From assembly GCA_014384565.1 (NCBI GenBank), contig JACNFO010000060.1, positions 1 through 61,046 of the forward strand: a DNA stretch of 61,046 nucleotides, in the 5' to 3' direction. This stretch comes from Candidatus Pseudothioglobus aerophilus (lineage in GTDB: Bacteria; Pseudomonadota; Gammaproteobacteria; PS1; Pseudothioglobaceae). A model generated the notes under the pieces. It saw only the letters and a list, made by a program, of their open reading frames with translations. It did not search any database and was not told where the DNA came from. Shown here piece by piece: positions 48,124 through 58,123 of this stretch. A program made the position numbers and the translations under genes. Numbering within the stretch: the stretch's first letter is position 1; each line of letters opens with the position of its first letter.

Positions 48124-49857
48124 CTATACCGCGTTAAAGTCAGTTTCATCTTTTGAAACCATTTCATCTCTTCCTGCAAGCAACATATCACTATGTCCTC
48201 CACCAGCAGGAATCATTGGGAATACATTCTCAGATGGGTCCGTCACAATATCAAGAAAAACAGTTCGGTCTTTTTGATTAAATGCTTCAATAAGCGCAGG
48301 TTTTAAATCATCTTCTTTTTCAACCCTTATTCCCATATGACCATAACTTTCAGCAAGCTTTACAAAGTCAGGTAGAGCGTCCATATAGGACATTGCATAA
48401 CGTTTTTCATAAAAAAACTCTTGCCACTGCCTCACCATTCCGAGATAGCCATTATTAAGATTAATTATTTTTACTGGGGTCGAATATTGAAGCATTGTTG
48501 AAAGCTCTTGAAGCATCATCTGAATACTACCATCACCTGTAACGCATGCGACATCTTTATCAGGCATTGCAAGTTTAGCACCCATAGCTGCTGGAAGCCC
48601 AAAACCCATTGTTCCTAAACCGCCTGAATTAATCCATTGCCTAGGCTCATCGAATAAATAATACTGTGCGGCCCACATCTGATGCTGCCCAACGTCAGAT
48701 GTAACGATTGCCTTTCCTTTGGTAACCTTATAGAGCATTTCAATTACTGTCTGAGGTTTAATAACTCCAGGAGATTTTTTATAAGCTAAGGAGTCAACTT
48801 TTCTCCACTTTTCAATTTGTGACCACCAATTAGAAATATCTTCAAGTTTTTTACCTTTCATCTGATCAATTAGAGCCTGAAGAACTTGCTTTGTTTGTCC
48901 AACAATTGGTATGTCAGCTACAACATTCTTTGAAATTTGTGATGGATCAATATCAATATGAATAAATTTTGCAGTAGGACAAAATTTTTCTAAGTTTCCT
49001 GTAATTCTGTCATCGAATCGAGAGCCAATAGCAACTACGCAGTCAGAACCATGCATTGCCATATTAGCCTCATAAGTTCCATGCATTCCGAGCATTCCAA
49101 GGGACTGCTTGTCGGTCATTGGATAAGTACCCAAACCCATAAGAGTTTGCGTAATTGGGAATCCAACCATGCGCGTAAATTCACGAAGCTCTTTAGAGGC
49201 ATTACCAATAATACACCCACCACCAGCATAAAGAATAGGCCTTTTTGAGCTAGCTAGCATTTCTGCCGCTTTTTTGATTTGGCGCTCACTCGCTTTAATT
49301 GTTGGTTTATATGAACGCATCTCAATAGTTGCAGGATATTCTTCAACTTCCATCTTAGCAATTGTTATGTCTTTAGGAATATCTATTACAACAGGACCAG
49401 GTCTTCCTGTAGTAGCAATATGAAAAGCTTTCTTAACAGTAGAAGCAATTTCACTAATGTCTCTAATTAGAAAATTATGTTTAACACATGAGCGTGTAAT
49501 TCCAGTTGCGTCAACTTCTTGGAAAGCATCCATTCCAATTAATGGGGAAGGGACTTGACCAGAAATCACAACCATTGGTATAGAGTCCATATGAGCAGTA
49601 GCAATACCTGTCACAGCATTAGTAATTCCAGGGCCTGAGGTTACCAAAACAACACCAGGCTTACCATTAGTTCTTGCATAGCCATCAGCACCATGAGCAG
49701 CGCCTTGCTCATGCCTAACTAGTATATGGCTAATCTTATCTTGCGCCTCTAAGGCATCATATATATGAAGTACAGCTCCGCCAGGATAGCCAAAAACATG
49801 CTCTACCCCTTCTTTCTGCAGACAATCTATAAGAATTTCAGCACCGTTCAATTTCAT
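48124..49857 (-). CDS. ilvI: Acetolactate synthase large subunit
   Basis: 577 residues. ThDP enzyme that forms acetolactate or acetohydroxybutyrate. GYPGGAVLHIYDAL and LVRHEQGAAHGADGYAR (catalytic Glu) open it; CVTGDGSIQMMLQELSTMLQYS is the ThDP motif GDG-x26-NN region, with LNNGYLGMVRQWQ. Identified as IlvI type by the gene pair with IlvH; IlvB and IlvG are similar. Its leader has an 11-bp inverted repeat and a TATAAT (minus strand, near 49887-49892). Confidence 0.95.
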   Translation of the reverse strand: MKLNGAEILIDCLQKEGVEHVFGYPGGAVLHIYDALEAQDKISHILVRHEQGAAHGADGYARTNGKPGVVLVTSGPGITNAVTGIATAHMDSIPMVVISGQVPSPLIGMDAFQEVDATGITRSCVKHNFLIRDISEIASTVKKAFHIATTGRPGPVVIDIPKDITIAKMEVEEYPATIEMRSYKPTIKASERQIKKAAEMLASSKRPILYAGGGCIIGNASKELREFTRMVGFPITQTLMGLGTYPMTDKQSLGMLGMHGTYEANMAMHGSDCVVAIGSRFDDRITGNLEKFCPTAKFIHIDIDPSQISKNVVADIPIVGQTKQVLQALIDQMKGKKLEDISNWWSQIEKWRKVDSLAYKKSPGVIKPQTVIEMLYKVTKGKAIVTSDVGQHQMWAAQYYLFDEPRQWINSGGLGTMGFGLPAAMGAKLAMPDKDVACVTGDGSIQMMLQELSTMLQYSTPVKIINLNNGYLGMVRQWQEFFYEKRYAMSYMDALPDFVKLAESYGHMGIRVEKEDDLKPALIEAFNQKDRTVFLDIVTDPSENVFPMIPAGGGHSDMLLAGRDEMVSKDETDFNAV

Positions 49858-49903
49858 TACTAATAACTGTAATTTAAAAGTTTTCGATTATACCCAAAGA
49901 ATC

Positions 49904-49942
49904 AAAAGCAAAAAGACTTCGTTGCTACCAGTTTTTGCTTTT
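49904..49942 (-). terminator. 11-bp inverted repeat between lpxC and ilvI
   Basis: AAAAGCAAAAA (49904-49914) and TTTTTGCTTTT (49932-49942) are perfect inverted arms with a 17-base loop. On the minus strand it follows lpxC by about 60 bases and ends in T-rich sequence, so it may be a weak terminator for ftsA-lpxC; only two of eleven pairs are G/C. No ORF or leucine-rich leader is seen in 49858-50000. Confidence 0.4.
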
Positions 49943-50000
49943 AAGGCGCTGAAAAATGGGATTAATTATTCAAAAAAATATTAGCAATACTAGTTAAAAT

Positions 50001-50912
50001 CTATAAGTCGTTTTGCCAATCTTCTGAGTAGTAATGTATTGGAGACTCGCCCTCTTCAAAAGTTTCAATTTTAAATGCATTGGGCTGAGACAATATTGCA
50101 GACAGCAACTGATCATTAAGCATATGGCCAGTCTTATAACCCTCATAGTGTCCAATAACATTTCCACCAAGCAAAAAAAGGTCTCCAACTATATCCAAAA
50201 TTTTGTGCTTAACGAACTCATTATGATATCTCATGCCATCTTCATTTAGAATGTCGTCATCTGAGAGCGCTATTGCATTATCAATGCTTGCTCCTAGTGC
50301 AAGATTTTGCTTTTGAAGCATCTCAACATCTCTTTCATAACCAAATGTTCTAGCACGTGAAATCTCTTTAAGATAAGACTGCTCAGCAAAATCTATAGTT
50401 AATTTTTGTCCGCTTTCTTTTATTTTTTTATGTTCAAAATCAATCTCCAAGGTTACTTTAAAGCCGTGATGAGCTGAAACCTGGGCCCATGATTGTCCAT
50501 TTTCTACTCTGATAGTATCCTTAATGACGATAAATCTCTTGTGAGCTTCTTGCTCCTCAATTCCAGCTGACTGAACTAGGAATACAAATGGGGCTGATGA
50601 CCCATCCATTATTGGCACTTCAAAAGAATCTAACTCAACTAATAGGTTATCAACACCTAACGCAGAAAGTGCTGACATTAAATGTTCAATAGTTGAAACT
50701 TTAACGCCCTGACTTTCAAGTCCTGTTGACAAAACAACCTCATTAACAAATGCACTATGAGCATGAACCTGTCTTCCACCAGCATCTAATCTTTTGAAAA
50801 CTACTCCATGATCTACAGCTGCCGGAATTAAAGTTAGATTAACAAGTTTCCCACTATGAATACCAACCCCACGAGCCTTCACTGTTTTTTTAATTGTTCT
50901 TTGCTTAACCAT
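50001..50912 (-). CDS. lpxC: UDP-3-O-acyl-N-acetylglucosamine deacetylase LpxC
   Basis: 303 residues, the committed step of lipid A synthesis. The zinc ligands and acid are H77 in [10 protein letters not shown]236 and D240 in [14 protein letters not shown]; the base H263 is in YKTGHMLND. It begins [21 protein letters not shown]. Only three bases separate it from ftsA, where ftsZ would normally stand. Probably transcribed with ftsA. Confidence 0.97.
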   Translation of the reverse strand: MVKQRTIKKTVKARGVGIHSGKLVNLTLIPAAVDHGVVFKRLDAGGRQVHAHSAFVNEVVLSTGLESQGVKVSTIEHLMSALSALGVDNLLVELDSFEVPIMDGSSAPFVFLVQSAGIEEQEAHKRFIVIKDTIRVENGQSWAQVSAHHGFKVTLEIDFEHKKIKESGQKLTIDFAEQSYLKEISRARTFGYERDVEMLQKQNLALGASIDNAIALSDDDILNEDGMRYHNEFVKHKILDIVGDLFLLGGNVIGHYEGYKTGHMLNDQLLSAILSQPNAFKIETFEEGESPIHYYSEDWQNDL

Positions 50913-50915
50913 AAA

Positions 50916-52136
50916 TCAGAAATTTCCTACAATAACTTTTTTTAATTTACCAATAATACCATTTCGGTTATTGGACTCTACATACTCAGCCTTACTTAAA
51001 TCACCTTCATGCAAAAGGAGGCCTATAGCTCCAGTAAATTTATAATCAGTAAGAATGTTTTCTAAGCCAGAGACTCTTGAGCGTTGAATTTGCCCTATTT
51101 TAACTCTTTTAGAGAAAAATCCACGAACAAGTTCTTCAATAGAATTAATCTTTGATGCTCCACCGCAAAGAACAAAGCCAGATTTAATAATGCCATCTAA
51201 ATTGTGATGTTTTAATTCATTTTTTAATAAAATAAAAAGTTCACAATATGCCATTTCAATAACTTCTGACAACTCTAGACTAGAAAGTTGATGCTCATCT
51301 TTATTAGTTGATTGAATAAAATCAATAAACTTTTCTTCACCTATCGAGGATGATTTAGCAACGCCATAATACTCTTTGAGTCTTTTTGCCTCTTCAATTG
51401 AAGTGTCAAAGGCATAAGCAATCTCCTGGGTAATCTCATCCCCACCAAATGCTATTACTCCGCTGCGAACTATTCCCTCTTCACTAAATACTGAGTAACT
51501 TGTAACTCCAGCACCGATATCAACTAGGCAAACTCCACTATCTTTATCCTCTTGTGTGAGTATTGCATTTGATTTAGCAATAGAGTTAAGAACAATTTTA
51601 TCAACTTCAAGCTCACTCTGTTCTAGGCAGCGCTCAATATTTCTTATACTAGAACTAGATACAGTTACAATATGTACTCTAGACTCTAGCACTTCTGCTT
51701 CCATATCCATCGGATTATCAATAACCACAGATTCATTGATTGTGAATTTCTTTTTTATAATGTGTAATTTTTCTTTATTGGTTGGAGTGGACATTGCCAT
51801 GGCCGACTCAAGAACAGAATCCAAGTCTTCTAAAGTAACCACTTCATTTATGGAAACTTTTCCTTTACCATCAGTACAAGATAGATGGGTATCTGAAATG
51901 TTTACCCTTGCACGCACTAATTTTAAATTAAAGCTTTTTTGAGTTTGATCAATTAATTTTGCTAATACTCTTGCAAGTGAATCTATGGAGTATAAAGAGC
52001 CCTTTCTTACCCCCTCAGATGAGCTTACGCTATGTCCAATAATCCTAAAATGGCCATCATCATCTTTTTCAGCAACTAACAAAGCAATCTTCTCCGTTCC
52101 TATATCGATACTTGCTTCGTAATGATTTCCTGCCAT
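50916..52136 (-). CDS. ftsA: Cell division protein FtsA
   Basis: 406 residues, an actin-like ATPase that links FtsZ to the membrane. ASIDIGTEKIALLVAEK is the phosphate-1 loop; the SHS2 domain (1C, about 85-165) and CLVDIGAGVTSYSVF (phosphate-2) and SGFVLCGGASKI follow. The C-terminal amphipathic helix NGIIGKLKKVIVGNF, the membrane anchor, is intact. The usual upstream ftsQ and ddl and the downstream ftsZ are missing here. Confidence 0.95.
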   Translation of the reverse strand: MAGNHYEASIDIGTEKIALLVAEKDDDGHFRIIGHSVSSSEGVRKGSLYSIDSLARVLAKLIDQTQKSFNLKLVRARVNISDTHLSCTDGKGKVSINEVVTLEDLDSVLESAMAMSTPTNKEKLHIIKKKFTINESVVIDNPMDMEAEVLESRVHIVTVSSSSIRNIERCLEQSELEVDKIVLNSIAKSNAILTQEDKDSGVCLVDIGAGVTSYSVFSEEGIVRSGVIAFGGDEITQEIAYAFDTSIEEAKRLKEYYGVAKSSSIGEEKFIDFIQSTNKDEHQLSSLELSEVIEMAYCELFILLKNELKHHNLDGIIKSGFVLCGGASKINSIEELVRGFFSKRVKIGQIQRSRVSGLENILTDYKFTGAIGLLLHEGDLSKAEYVESNNRNGIIGKLKKVIVGNF

Positions 52137-52179
52137 ACTAGATTAGGTAAAGAATAATTGTTTCAAAAATTTTACCAAA

Positions 52180-53160
52180 CTATTCGGCACTTTTAACCTC
52201 AGTTAAGCTATTTTTTTTAAATTTCAACCAATCATTTAAATGCTCTAGTTCGACAGTCTTACCACTCAACAATCTTCTAAACAACTTCGCATTACCTTCA
52301 CCATGATAAAGACCCAAAATGTGTCGAGTCATCGATCTCATTGGGACTCCAATTTTAATTTGCTGCTTTATATAAAGCATATATTTTTTTAAAATTTGCT
52401 CTCGATCAAGGAGATTTTTTTTGTTACCAAAAATTCTCACGTCTATCTCTCTTAATAAAAATGGATTATGGTAGACCGACCTGCCAAGCATTACTCCATC
52501 AACATAATCAAGATGCTTTTTAACTTCACTACAGTTTTCAATACCACCATTTATAGTTATTTTTAGTTGCGGAAAATCTTTCTTTAACTGATAAACCCAA
52601 GGGTAGTTTAAAGGTGGAATGGTTCGGTTTTCTTTTGGACTTAAGCCTTGAAGCCATGCCTTACGGGCATGAATTATGAAGTGTTGACAGCCCTTGTTAT
52701 GAATTCTCATTATAAAATCTGAAAGCTGCTCATAACTCTCCATATCATCAATTCCAATTCGGCTTTTAACTGTCACTGGAATATTACAATTATCAATCAT
52801 ACTTTCAACGCATGAGGCGACCAAATCTGGCTCTTTCATTAAACAAGCACCAAAATTGCCTGAAAAGACCCTATCTGATGGGCAACCAACATTTATATTA
52901 ACTTCGTCATAGCCCCACTCTTGAGCTATGAGTGCACACTTCGCCATTTCTGAAGGGTCGCTTCCTCCAAGCTGAAGTGTCAGCGGATTTTCTTGGGCAT
53001 TAAAGTCAAGCAAACGGTTTTTATCACCGTTCAAAATTGCCTTTGCTGTTATCATTTCTGTGTAGAGCTGAGTGTTTTTACTGATCAATCGATAAAAATA
53101 TCTGCAATGTCTATCAGTCCAGTCCATCATTGGAGCAATAGAAACTAGAGAAGGATTCAT
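52180..53160 (-). CDS. dusA: tRNA dihydrouridine synthase DusA
   Basis: 326 residues, an FMN enzyme that reduces U20/U20a of tRNA. VSIAPMMDWTDRHCRYFYRLIS opens the TIM barrel; NINVGCPSDRVFSGNFGACLM holds the catalytic Cys. HARKAWLQGLSPKENR is a DusA-specific loop, which rules out DusB or DusC. It overlaps pncC by four bases. Confidence 0.95.
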   Translation of the reverse strand: MNPSLVSIAPMMDWTDRHCRYFYRLISKNTQLYTEMITAKAILNGDKNRLLDFNAQENPLTLQLGGSDPSEMAKCALIAQEWGYDEVNINVGCPSDRVFSGNFGACLMKEPDLVASCVESMIDNCNIPVTVKSRIGIDDMESYEQLSDFIMRIHNKGCQHFIIHARKAWLQGLSPKENRTIPPLNYPWVYQLKKDFPQLKITINGGIENCSEVKKHLDYVDGVMLGRSVYHNPFLLREIDVRIFGNKKNLLDREQILKKYMLYIKQQIKIGVPMRSMTRHILGLYHGEGNAKLFRRLLSGKTVELEHLNDWLKFKKNSLTEVKSAE

Positions 53161-53630
53161 GAGATCTTTGAAGACAGTTCAACCAAAGCGAAAGTAACAC
53201 TCTGAGAAACAATATCTGATCTCGAGCCTGAAAAAAATTGAGTAGTTGTTGTTACGCTTCCATCACAGAAAAAACCAATGCAAACCATACCAACTGGTTT
53301 TGATGCGGAACCGCCAGAAGGGCCAGCTATGCCAGTTATTGAAATAGCTAAATTACTATGTGATCTTTGACCAGCTCCTGCAACCATCTCATGAGCAACT
53401 TTTTCACTTACAGCGCCATACATCTCAATAGATTCAGGATTAACTCCAAGCATATCAATTTTTGATTGATTGCTATAAGTAATAAAGCCGCAATTAAAAT
53501 ATAAAGATGCTCCTGAAATTGAAGTCAAAGAGCTTGATAATGAGCCCCCAGTACAAGACTCAGCAACAGAAATTGTAAAGCCCTTTGAAACAAGAAGTTC
53601 CGATAAGTGTTTTGCCTTTAAGTAAGACAT
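53157..53630 (-). CDS. pncC: Nicotinamide-nucleotide amidase (CinA C-terminal domain)
   Basis: 157 residues. It is the stand-alone CinA_C domain: VAESCTGGSLSSSLTSISGASLYFNCGFITYSNQSK with the catalytic Ser/Thr region, and ISITGIAGPSGGSASKPVGMV. It deamidates NMN in the pyridine nucleotide cycle. The start is the ATG at 53630; a TTG one codon before is not needed. The stop of pepN and this ATG share one base, and the end overlaps dusA. Confidence 0.92.
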   Translation of the reverse strand: MSYLKAKHLSELLVSKGFTISVAESCTGGSLSSSLTSISGASLYFNCGFITYSNQSKIDMLGVNPESIEMYGAVSEKVAHEMVAGAGQRSHSNLAISITGIAGPSGGSASKPVGMVCIGFFCDGSVTTTTQFFSGSRSDIVSQSVTFALVELSSKIS

Positions 53631-56155
53631 CAACCATCCTCCTTTAGTGCAGTATGAACAATTTCATAGACATCGTCTGACAACTTTTTTTGGCTTATAA
53701 TTGAGTTAAGCTCATTCTTTTGAAGTGTAGAGTACTTATTTGTAAATCGCCTCCAGTGATTAAAAATACCCACAAATCTTGCTGCAATTTGAGGGTTCAA
53801 ACTATCCAGTTTAATAATTATTTCAGTTAGAAGCTGGTAGCCATCTTTACAATGAAACTGAATACTATTTCTGCTAAAAGAGCCAATTACGGATCGTACT
53901 CTATTTGGATTAGTCATTGAAAATAATTCATGCTTCATAAGTTCTCTAATATCTGCAACAGAAGTAATAGATGAGGCGCATTGAGCGCTAAACCATTTAT
54001 CCATTACCTGTGCATCTGACTTATGCTGCTTATAAAATCTAGAAATAACTTCATCACGGTAAGGATTTGAAGAATCTAATAAACACTGAAAAGCGCTAAA
54101 TTGATCTGTCATACAATCTGCATTATTATATTGTGCATATGCTAAATCATAATCACCTAGCTGAGACAAATAACTTAAACATTTATTTTTTAAAGCCCTC
54201 TCACCAACCGACTTAGAAGATAAATCAAAGACTTTCTTGTAGTTTAATTTTTGATATGTTTCTAGAAAAAGTGCTTTAAAGTTATTAGCAATAGAGAGGC
54301 TAGATTTCTTACGTTTATGGCTTACCTCTTGCACATCAATTTGACCAACATGTTGATGAATGATTTGCTCTGCAGGTAAATTTATCATTTCAGATAGGAG
54401 CGCATAGTCAGAATCATTATTGAAAAGATTTTTAATCATACTAAACAATTCTTTTTCTTCAACATGCTCTGGGTTGAGGATATATTCAAGCCATAAGCTT
54501 TGAGCGTTATCCCAGCGATTAAATGGATCTCTATCATTTGATGAAAGAAAAATTTTCTCACTGACTGAAAGATTAGAATCAAACTTAATGGGCGCTGAAA
54601 AACCTCTAAACCAAGAAGGTGTTGGCTTACTCTTGATATTTTTAAATGAGATAGTTTTTACAAGTTCATCAATCAAAATCATTCCTGACTCAATCTCTTT
54701 GCCATCATCTGCTAATAATCCAAATTTATTTGGAATTAGAAAAGGTTCTGTTTGATTCTTTTGAGTAAAAGTAGCTCTGTAAATATTTAGCTCAGAGTTA
54801 TACTCATCATTCACACTGACTTCAGGTGTTCCTGACTGGCTATACCAAGACATAAAATTATCAAAATTAAAATGGTTAGCATCAGCCATACTTGCAACAA
54901 AATCATCTATCGTAACTGCCGAGCCGTCATGACGATCAAAATAGAGAGTCATTCCTTTTTGAAAGCCCTCTTCTCCCAAAATTGTATGAATCATTCGAAT
55001 AACTTCTGCGCCCTTCTCATAAACCGTTGCAGTATAAAAGTTATCCATTGCAATATAAGAGTCTGGCCTTACTGGATGAGCCATTGGACCAGAATCTTCA
55101 GCGAATTGCCTTGTTTTAAGCTCATTAACGTCAGTAATTCTTTGGATTGCTCTAGAGCGAAGATCAGAGGAAAATTCTTGATCTCTAAAAACAGTTAATC
55201 CTTCTTTAAGACTGAGCTGAAACCAGTCTCTACAAGTTACTCTATTTCCAGTCCAGTTATGAAAATACTCATGGCCAATAATAGACTCAATTCTAATAAA
55301 ACTTGCATCTGTTGAAGTTTCTTGATTAGCAAGAACACAGTCTGAATTAAAAATATTAAGACCCTTATTCTCCATAGCGCCCATATTAAAATCATCGACT
55401 GCAACAATCATATAGATATCTAGGTCGTAAGAGAGGTTAAACCTCTCCTCTTCCCATTTAAATGATTTTTTAAGGGACTCCATTGCAAAGGCAGTTTTAT
55501 GCATATTATGTGGTTCAACATATAGCCTTAAGTCAACCAGTCTTCCTGTTGAAGTTACATAGCTATCTTGAAGGAAATCTAATTTGCCTGCAACTAAAGC
55601 AAATAAATAGCAAGGTTTTGGCGCTGGATCGTGCCATATAACTTGTGAAGCATTTTCATTGACCAAGTTTCCATTACTAAGAAGTACTGGATAATGGCCT
55701 CTGTTAGCTGTTATCTTGGTGGTAAATATGCTCAATACATCTGGCCTATCAAGATAGTATGTTATTTGCCTAAAGCCCATAGCTTCACATTGGGTGCAAA
55801 AATTTCCACTGGATTGGTACAAGCCATTCAGATCCGTTTTGCTTTCAGGATGAATTCGAACTTTCACCTCTAAAATAAAGTTATCGGGTGGATTTATTAG
55901 AAATAAGCCATCATTCTTTTGCTCATAATTAACACCCAAGCCTTCAATTTTTATTGATATTAACTCCAGAGACTCACCATTTAAAAAAAGCTTATCAATT
56001 TTTTTATTATTATCAGGATTTTTATAAAAAGAAATGCGTGATGAAACAATTGTTTCAGTATCACCAAGGTCAAAGTCAAGCTCCGTTGTTCTTATGAGGT
56101 GAGAGCTTGGTTCATAATCTTTGCGGTAAATAGGTTGCGGCGTTAAAGTAGAAAT
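53630..56155 (-). CDS. pepN: Aminopeptidase N (M1), apparently with an ATT start codon
   Basis: 841 residues if it starts at the ATT 56153-56155; E. coli PepN has 870. The zinc motif is VIGHEYFHNWTGNR (HExxH-x18-E) and GAMENK the substrate site. The frame from 56155 to the TTG at 55939 has no ATG, GTG or TTG, yet it encodes PepN-like sequence (TPQPIYRKDYEPSSHLIRTT, comparable to QAKYRHDYRAPDY of E. coli). A TAG closes the frame nine codons before it. AGGAG stands seven bases before the ATT (the 3' end of uppP). A TTG start at 55939 would cut about 72 residues of the N-terminal domain. Confidence 0.8.
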   Translation of the reverse strand: MSTLTPQPIYRKDYEPSSHLIRTTELDFDLGDTETIVSSRISFYKNPDNNKKIDKLFLNGESLELISIKIEGLGVNYEQKNDGLFLINPPDNFILEVKVRIHPESKTDLNGLYQSSGNFCTQCEAMGFRQITYYLDRPDVLSIFTTKITANRGHYPVLLSNGNLVNENASQVIWHDPAPKPCYLFALVAGKLDFLQDSYVTSTGRLVDLRLYVEPHNMHKTAFAMESLKKSFKWEEERFNLSYDLDIYMIVAVDDFNMGAMENKGLNIFNSDCVLANQETSTDASFIRIESIIGHEYFHNWTGNRVTCRDWFQLSLKEGLTVFRDQEFSSDLRSRAIQRITDVNELKTRQFAEDSGPMAHPVRPDSYIAMDNFYTATVYEKGAEVIRMIHTILGEEGFQKGMTLYFDRHDGSAVTIDDFVASMADANHFNFDNFMSWYSQSGTPEVSVNDEYNSELNIYRATFTQKNQTEPFLIPNKFGLLADDGKEIESGMILIDELVKTISFKNIKSKPTPSWFRGFSAPIKFDSNLSVSEKIFLSSNDRDPFNRWDNAQSLWLEYILNPEHVEEKELFSMIKNLFNNDSDYALLSEMINLPAEQIIHQHVGQIDVQEVSHKRKKSSLSIANNFKALFLETYQKLNYKKVFDLSSKSVGERALKNKCLSYLSQLGDYDLAYAQYNNADCMTDQFSAFQCLLDSSNPYRDEVISRFYKQHKSDAQVMDKWFSAQCASSITSVADIRELMKHELFSMTNPNRVRSVIGSFSRNSIQFHCKDGYQLLTEIIIKLDSLNPQIAARFVGIFNHWRRFTNKYSTLQKNELNSIISQKKLSDDVYEIVHTALKEDG

Positions 56156-56937
56156 AATAATGCTCCTAAAAGAATTCTATAAATGACGAATGGTAAAAAA
56201 CCAATTCTTTCAACCAGTCGAATAAAAAAGAAAATTGTGAAATAAGAAGTAATCAAAGCAACTATAAATCCAATAAAAAGGAGGCTCCAATCGACTTGAT
56301 TTTTGTCTTTTACCAAGTCAAAAGTTTTTAATAAAGTTGCAAGTGCAATAACAGGAATAGATAAAAGAAATGCATACTTTATTGACAGAGCTCTTGAAAG
56401 GCCAATTAGCAAAGCAGCAGTAATAGTAATGCCTGAGCGAGACGTTCCAGGAATTAAAGCTAGAGCTTGGAAGCACCCAACAATTAAAATATCAGAGCCG
56501 CTAATATACTCTCTACTTTTATTAAGTGTTCGATGCAGCCATTCTGAGAAACCCAATAGAAGTCCAAAAAAGATAGTTGCAAAGGCTACTACTTGGTAAC
56601 TTCTTAAATTTAACTCGATCGACTCTCTAAATAATAAACCCACAATGCCAACTGGAATTGTCCCCAAGATAATACCCCAGGCAAGCATTGACTCGCCTTG
56701 GGTTTTTCTGGTTGCAATTGAGTCATAAAAGTCCTTAGTTAAAGACACCAATGAATAGCGATAGTAAAAAATAATTGCACATAAAGTGGCAAAATGAAGA
56801 ACAACATCAAAAGCTAACCCTTGATCTGGCCATTCTAAGAATTTTGGAAGTATTACTAGATGCGCTGATGAAGATACAGGCAGAAATTCAGTAAGCCCTT
56901 GTATTAAAGCTAGAGTAATTGTTTGAGTAATATCCAT
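56143..56937 (-). CDS. uppP: Undecaprenyl-diphosphatase UppP (BacA)
   Basis: 264 residues with about eight membrane helices. It frees undecaprenyl phosphate for peptidoglycan and LPS. The signature GLTEFLPVSSSAHLVILPKFL (E17) and LALIPGTSRSGITITAALLIGLSR are typical of BacA/UppP. It ends LLGALLFLL; the same bases hold the Shine-Dalgarno and ATT of pepN. Nine bases separate it from midA. Confidence 0.94.
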   Translation of the reverse strand: MDITQTITLALIQGLTEFLPVSSSAHLVILPKFLEWPDQGLAFDVVLHFATLCAIIFYYRYSLVSLTKDFYDSIATRKTQGESMLAWGIILGTIPVGIVGLLFRESIELNLRSYQVVAFATIFFGLLLGFSEWLHRTLNKSREYISGSDILIVGCFQALALIPGTSRSGITITAALLIGLSRALSIKYAFLLSIPVIALATLLKTFDLVKDKNQVDWSLLFIGFIVALITSYFTIFFFIRLVERIGFLPFVIYRILLGALLFLL

Positions 56938-56946
56938 CTCTTGATT

Positions 56947-58038
56947 TTAAAGCTTATTGGTAAGATCTTGCTCTTTGAAACCATCTAATTTTACTGGTTG
57001 TTTTTTAGATAAAGCCATCACTTTAAAAACCTCACCCATTGCCCCCGGTAAAACTAGTTGCTTAACCTCTTGAGCTAGTTTGATTCTAATTTCATTATCC
57101 TTTTCATCCAGTAGATACTTTTCAATACCTAAAGAAATTAAAAACATCGCTTGCGTGCAATATCCAGAGATTTCAAAACCAGCGTCAACTGCACTTTCAG
57201 CAATATCTGAAAAATTAACCGAAGTTGTTATATCTTGACAACCAATATTACAAAAAGGATCGTCACTTGACTGATGATTAAAAAAACACTTTAGAGTTCC
57301 ATCATTTCGCTGCGGGTGAAAATATTCAGATTTATCCATACCATAATCAATTAATAGAACTGTCCCCTCAGAAATAGAGTCATAAAGCGACTTAATCCAA
57401 GCGATGGACTGAACATTAGTTTCTGTAGTATATCCTTCTTCCATAACATCAGGAAGAGATGCAGCAGAGCTCAAATAAGGCTGCGTAAATTTTCTCCACT
57501 GAAAGCTCTCATTTTGAAAATCAACCCCTAACTCTACAAAACAGCCTTCAGAGAGGGTTATTCTTTTTGCAGGTATAGCATCAAGAACTTCATTAGCAAT
57601 AACAACGCCTTTAAAATCTTTTGGCAGCTCAGTTAGCCACTCAACCCGATTAAAGATTTCAGGCAAAACTTTTTTAATTGTTTGCATCTGCCTGTCTTTA
57701 AGTTGGGCACTTAGTTCGATAATATAATATTTACCAGGAAGTGAACTTAACTTTCCTAATTCAAAAAGTACTTGGGCAGCAAGCACTCCGCTCCCCGCCC
57801 CAAACTCTAGAATATCACCATTATTAAGCACCTGCTTGCACTGCCTAGCAAGCGTATAACCGAATAAGTCAGAAGTTTCGGGGGCCGTTATAAAGTCACC
57901 ATGGCGACCAAATAGGGTTTTATTGGACCGATAATAGCCAAACTCAGAATGATACAGGGCAAGATTCATAAAGACATCAAAACCAATGGGTTTGTTATTA
58001 TCTTTAATGGTTTTAGATATAATATCTTGAAGGTTCAT
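56947..58038 (-). CDS. MidA-type SAM-dependent methyltransferase (NDUFAF7 homologue)
   Basis: 363 residues of the DUF185 family. GFDVFMNLALYHSEFGYYRSNKTLFGRHGDFITAPETSDLFG starts it and LEFGAGSGVLAAQVLFEL is the SAM motif. NDUFAF7 methylates an arginine of complex I subunit NDUFS2; the bacterial role is not shown. Another complex-I-assembly-like protein (Mth938 at 12712) is in this window but not adjacent. The divergent 58039-58123 gap to folM contains promoter-like A/T only. Confidence 0.87.
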   Translation of the reverse strand: MNLQDIISKTIKDNNKPIGFDVFMNLALYHSEFGYYRSNKTLFGRHGDFITAPETSDLFGYTLARQCKQVLNNGDILEFGAGSGVLAAQVLFELGKLSSLPGKYYIIELSAQLKDRQMQTIKKVLPEIFNRVEWLTELPKDFKGVVIANEVLDAIPAKRITLSEGCFVELGVDFQNESFQWRKFTQPYLSSAASLPDVMEEGYTTETNVQSIAWIKSLYDSISEGTVLLIDYGMDKSEYFHPQRNDGTLKCFFNHQSSDDPFCNIGCQDITTSVNFSDIAESAVDAGFEISGYCTQAMFLISLGIEKYLLDEKDNEIRIKLAQEVKQLVLPGAMGEVFKVMALSKKQPVKLDGFKEQDLTNKL

Positions 58039-58123
58039 ATTAGAAATTATTTTATACTGTGAATCACTCTTATTCCCTCAAAAGCAAATTTTACTTAATC
58101 AATTTACTTAACTAATAAAACTT

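Noticed and set aside
49858-50000. A branched-chain leader peptide before ilvI
   Set aside because: I found no ATG frame rich in Leu, Ile or Val in that gap, only an A/T-rich inverted repeat.
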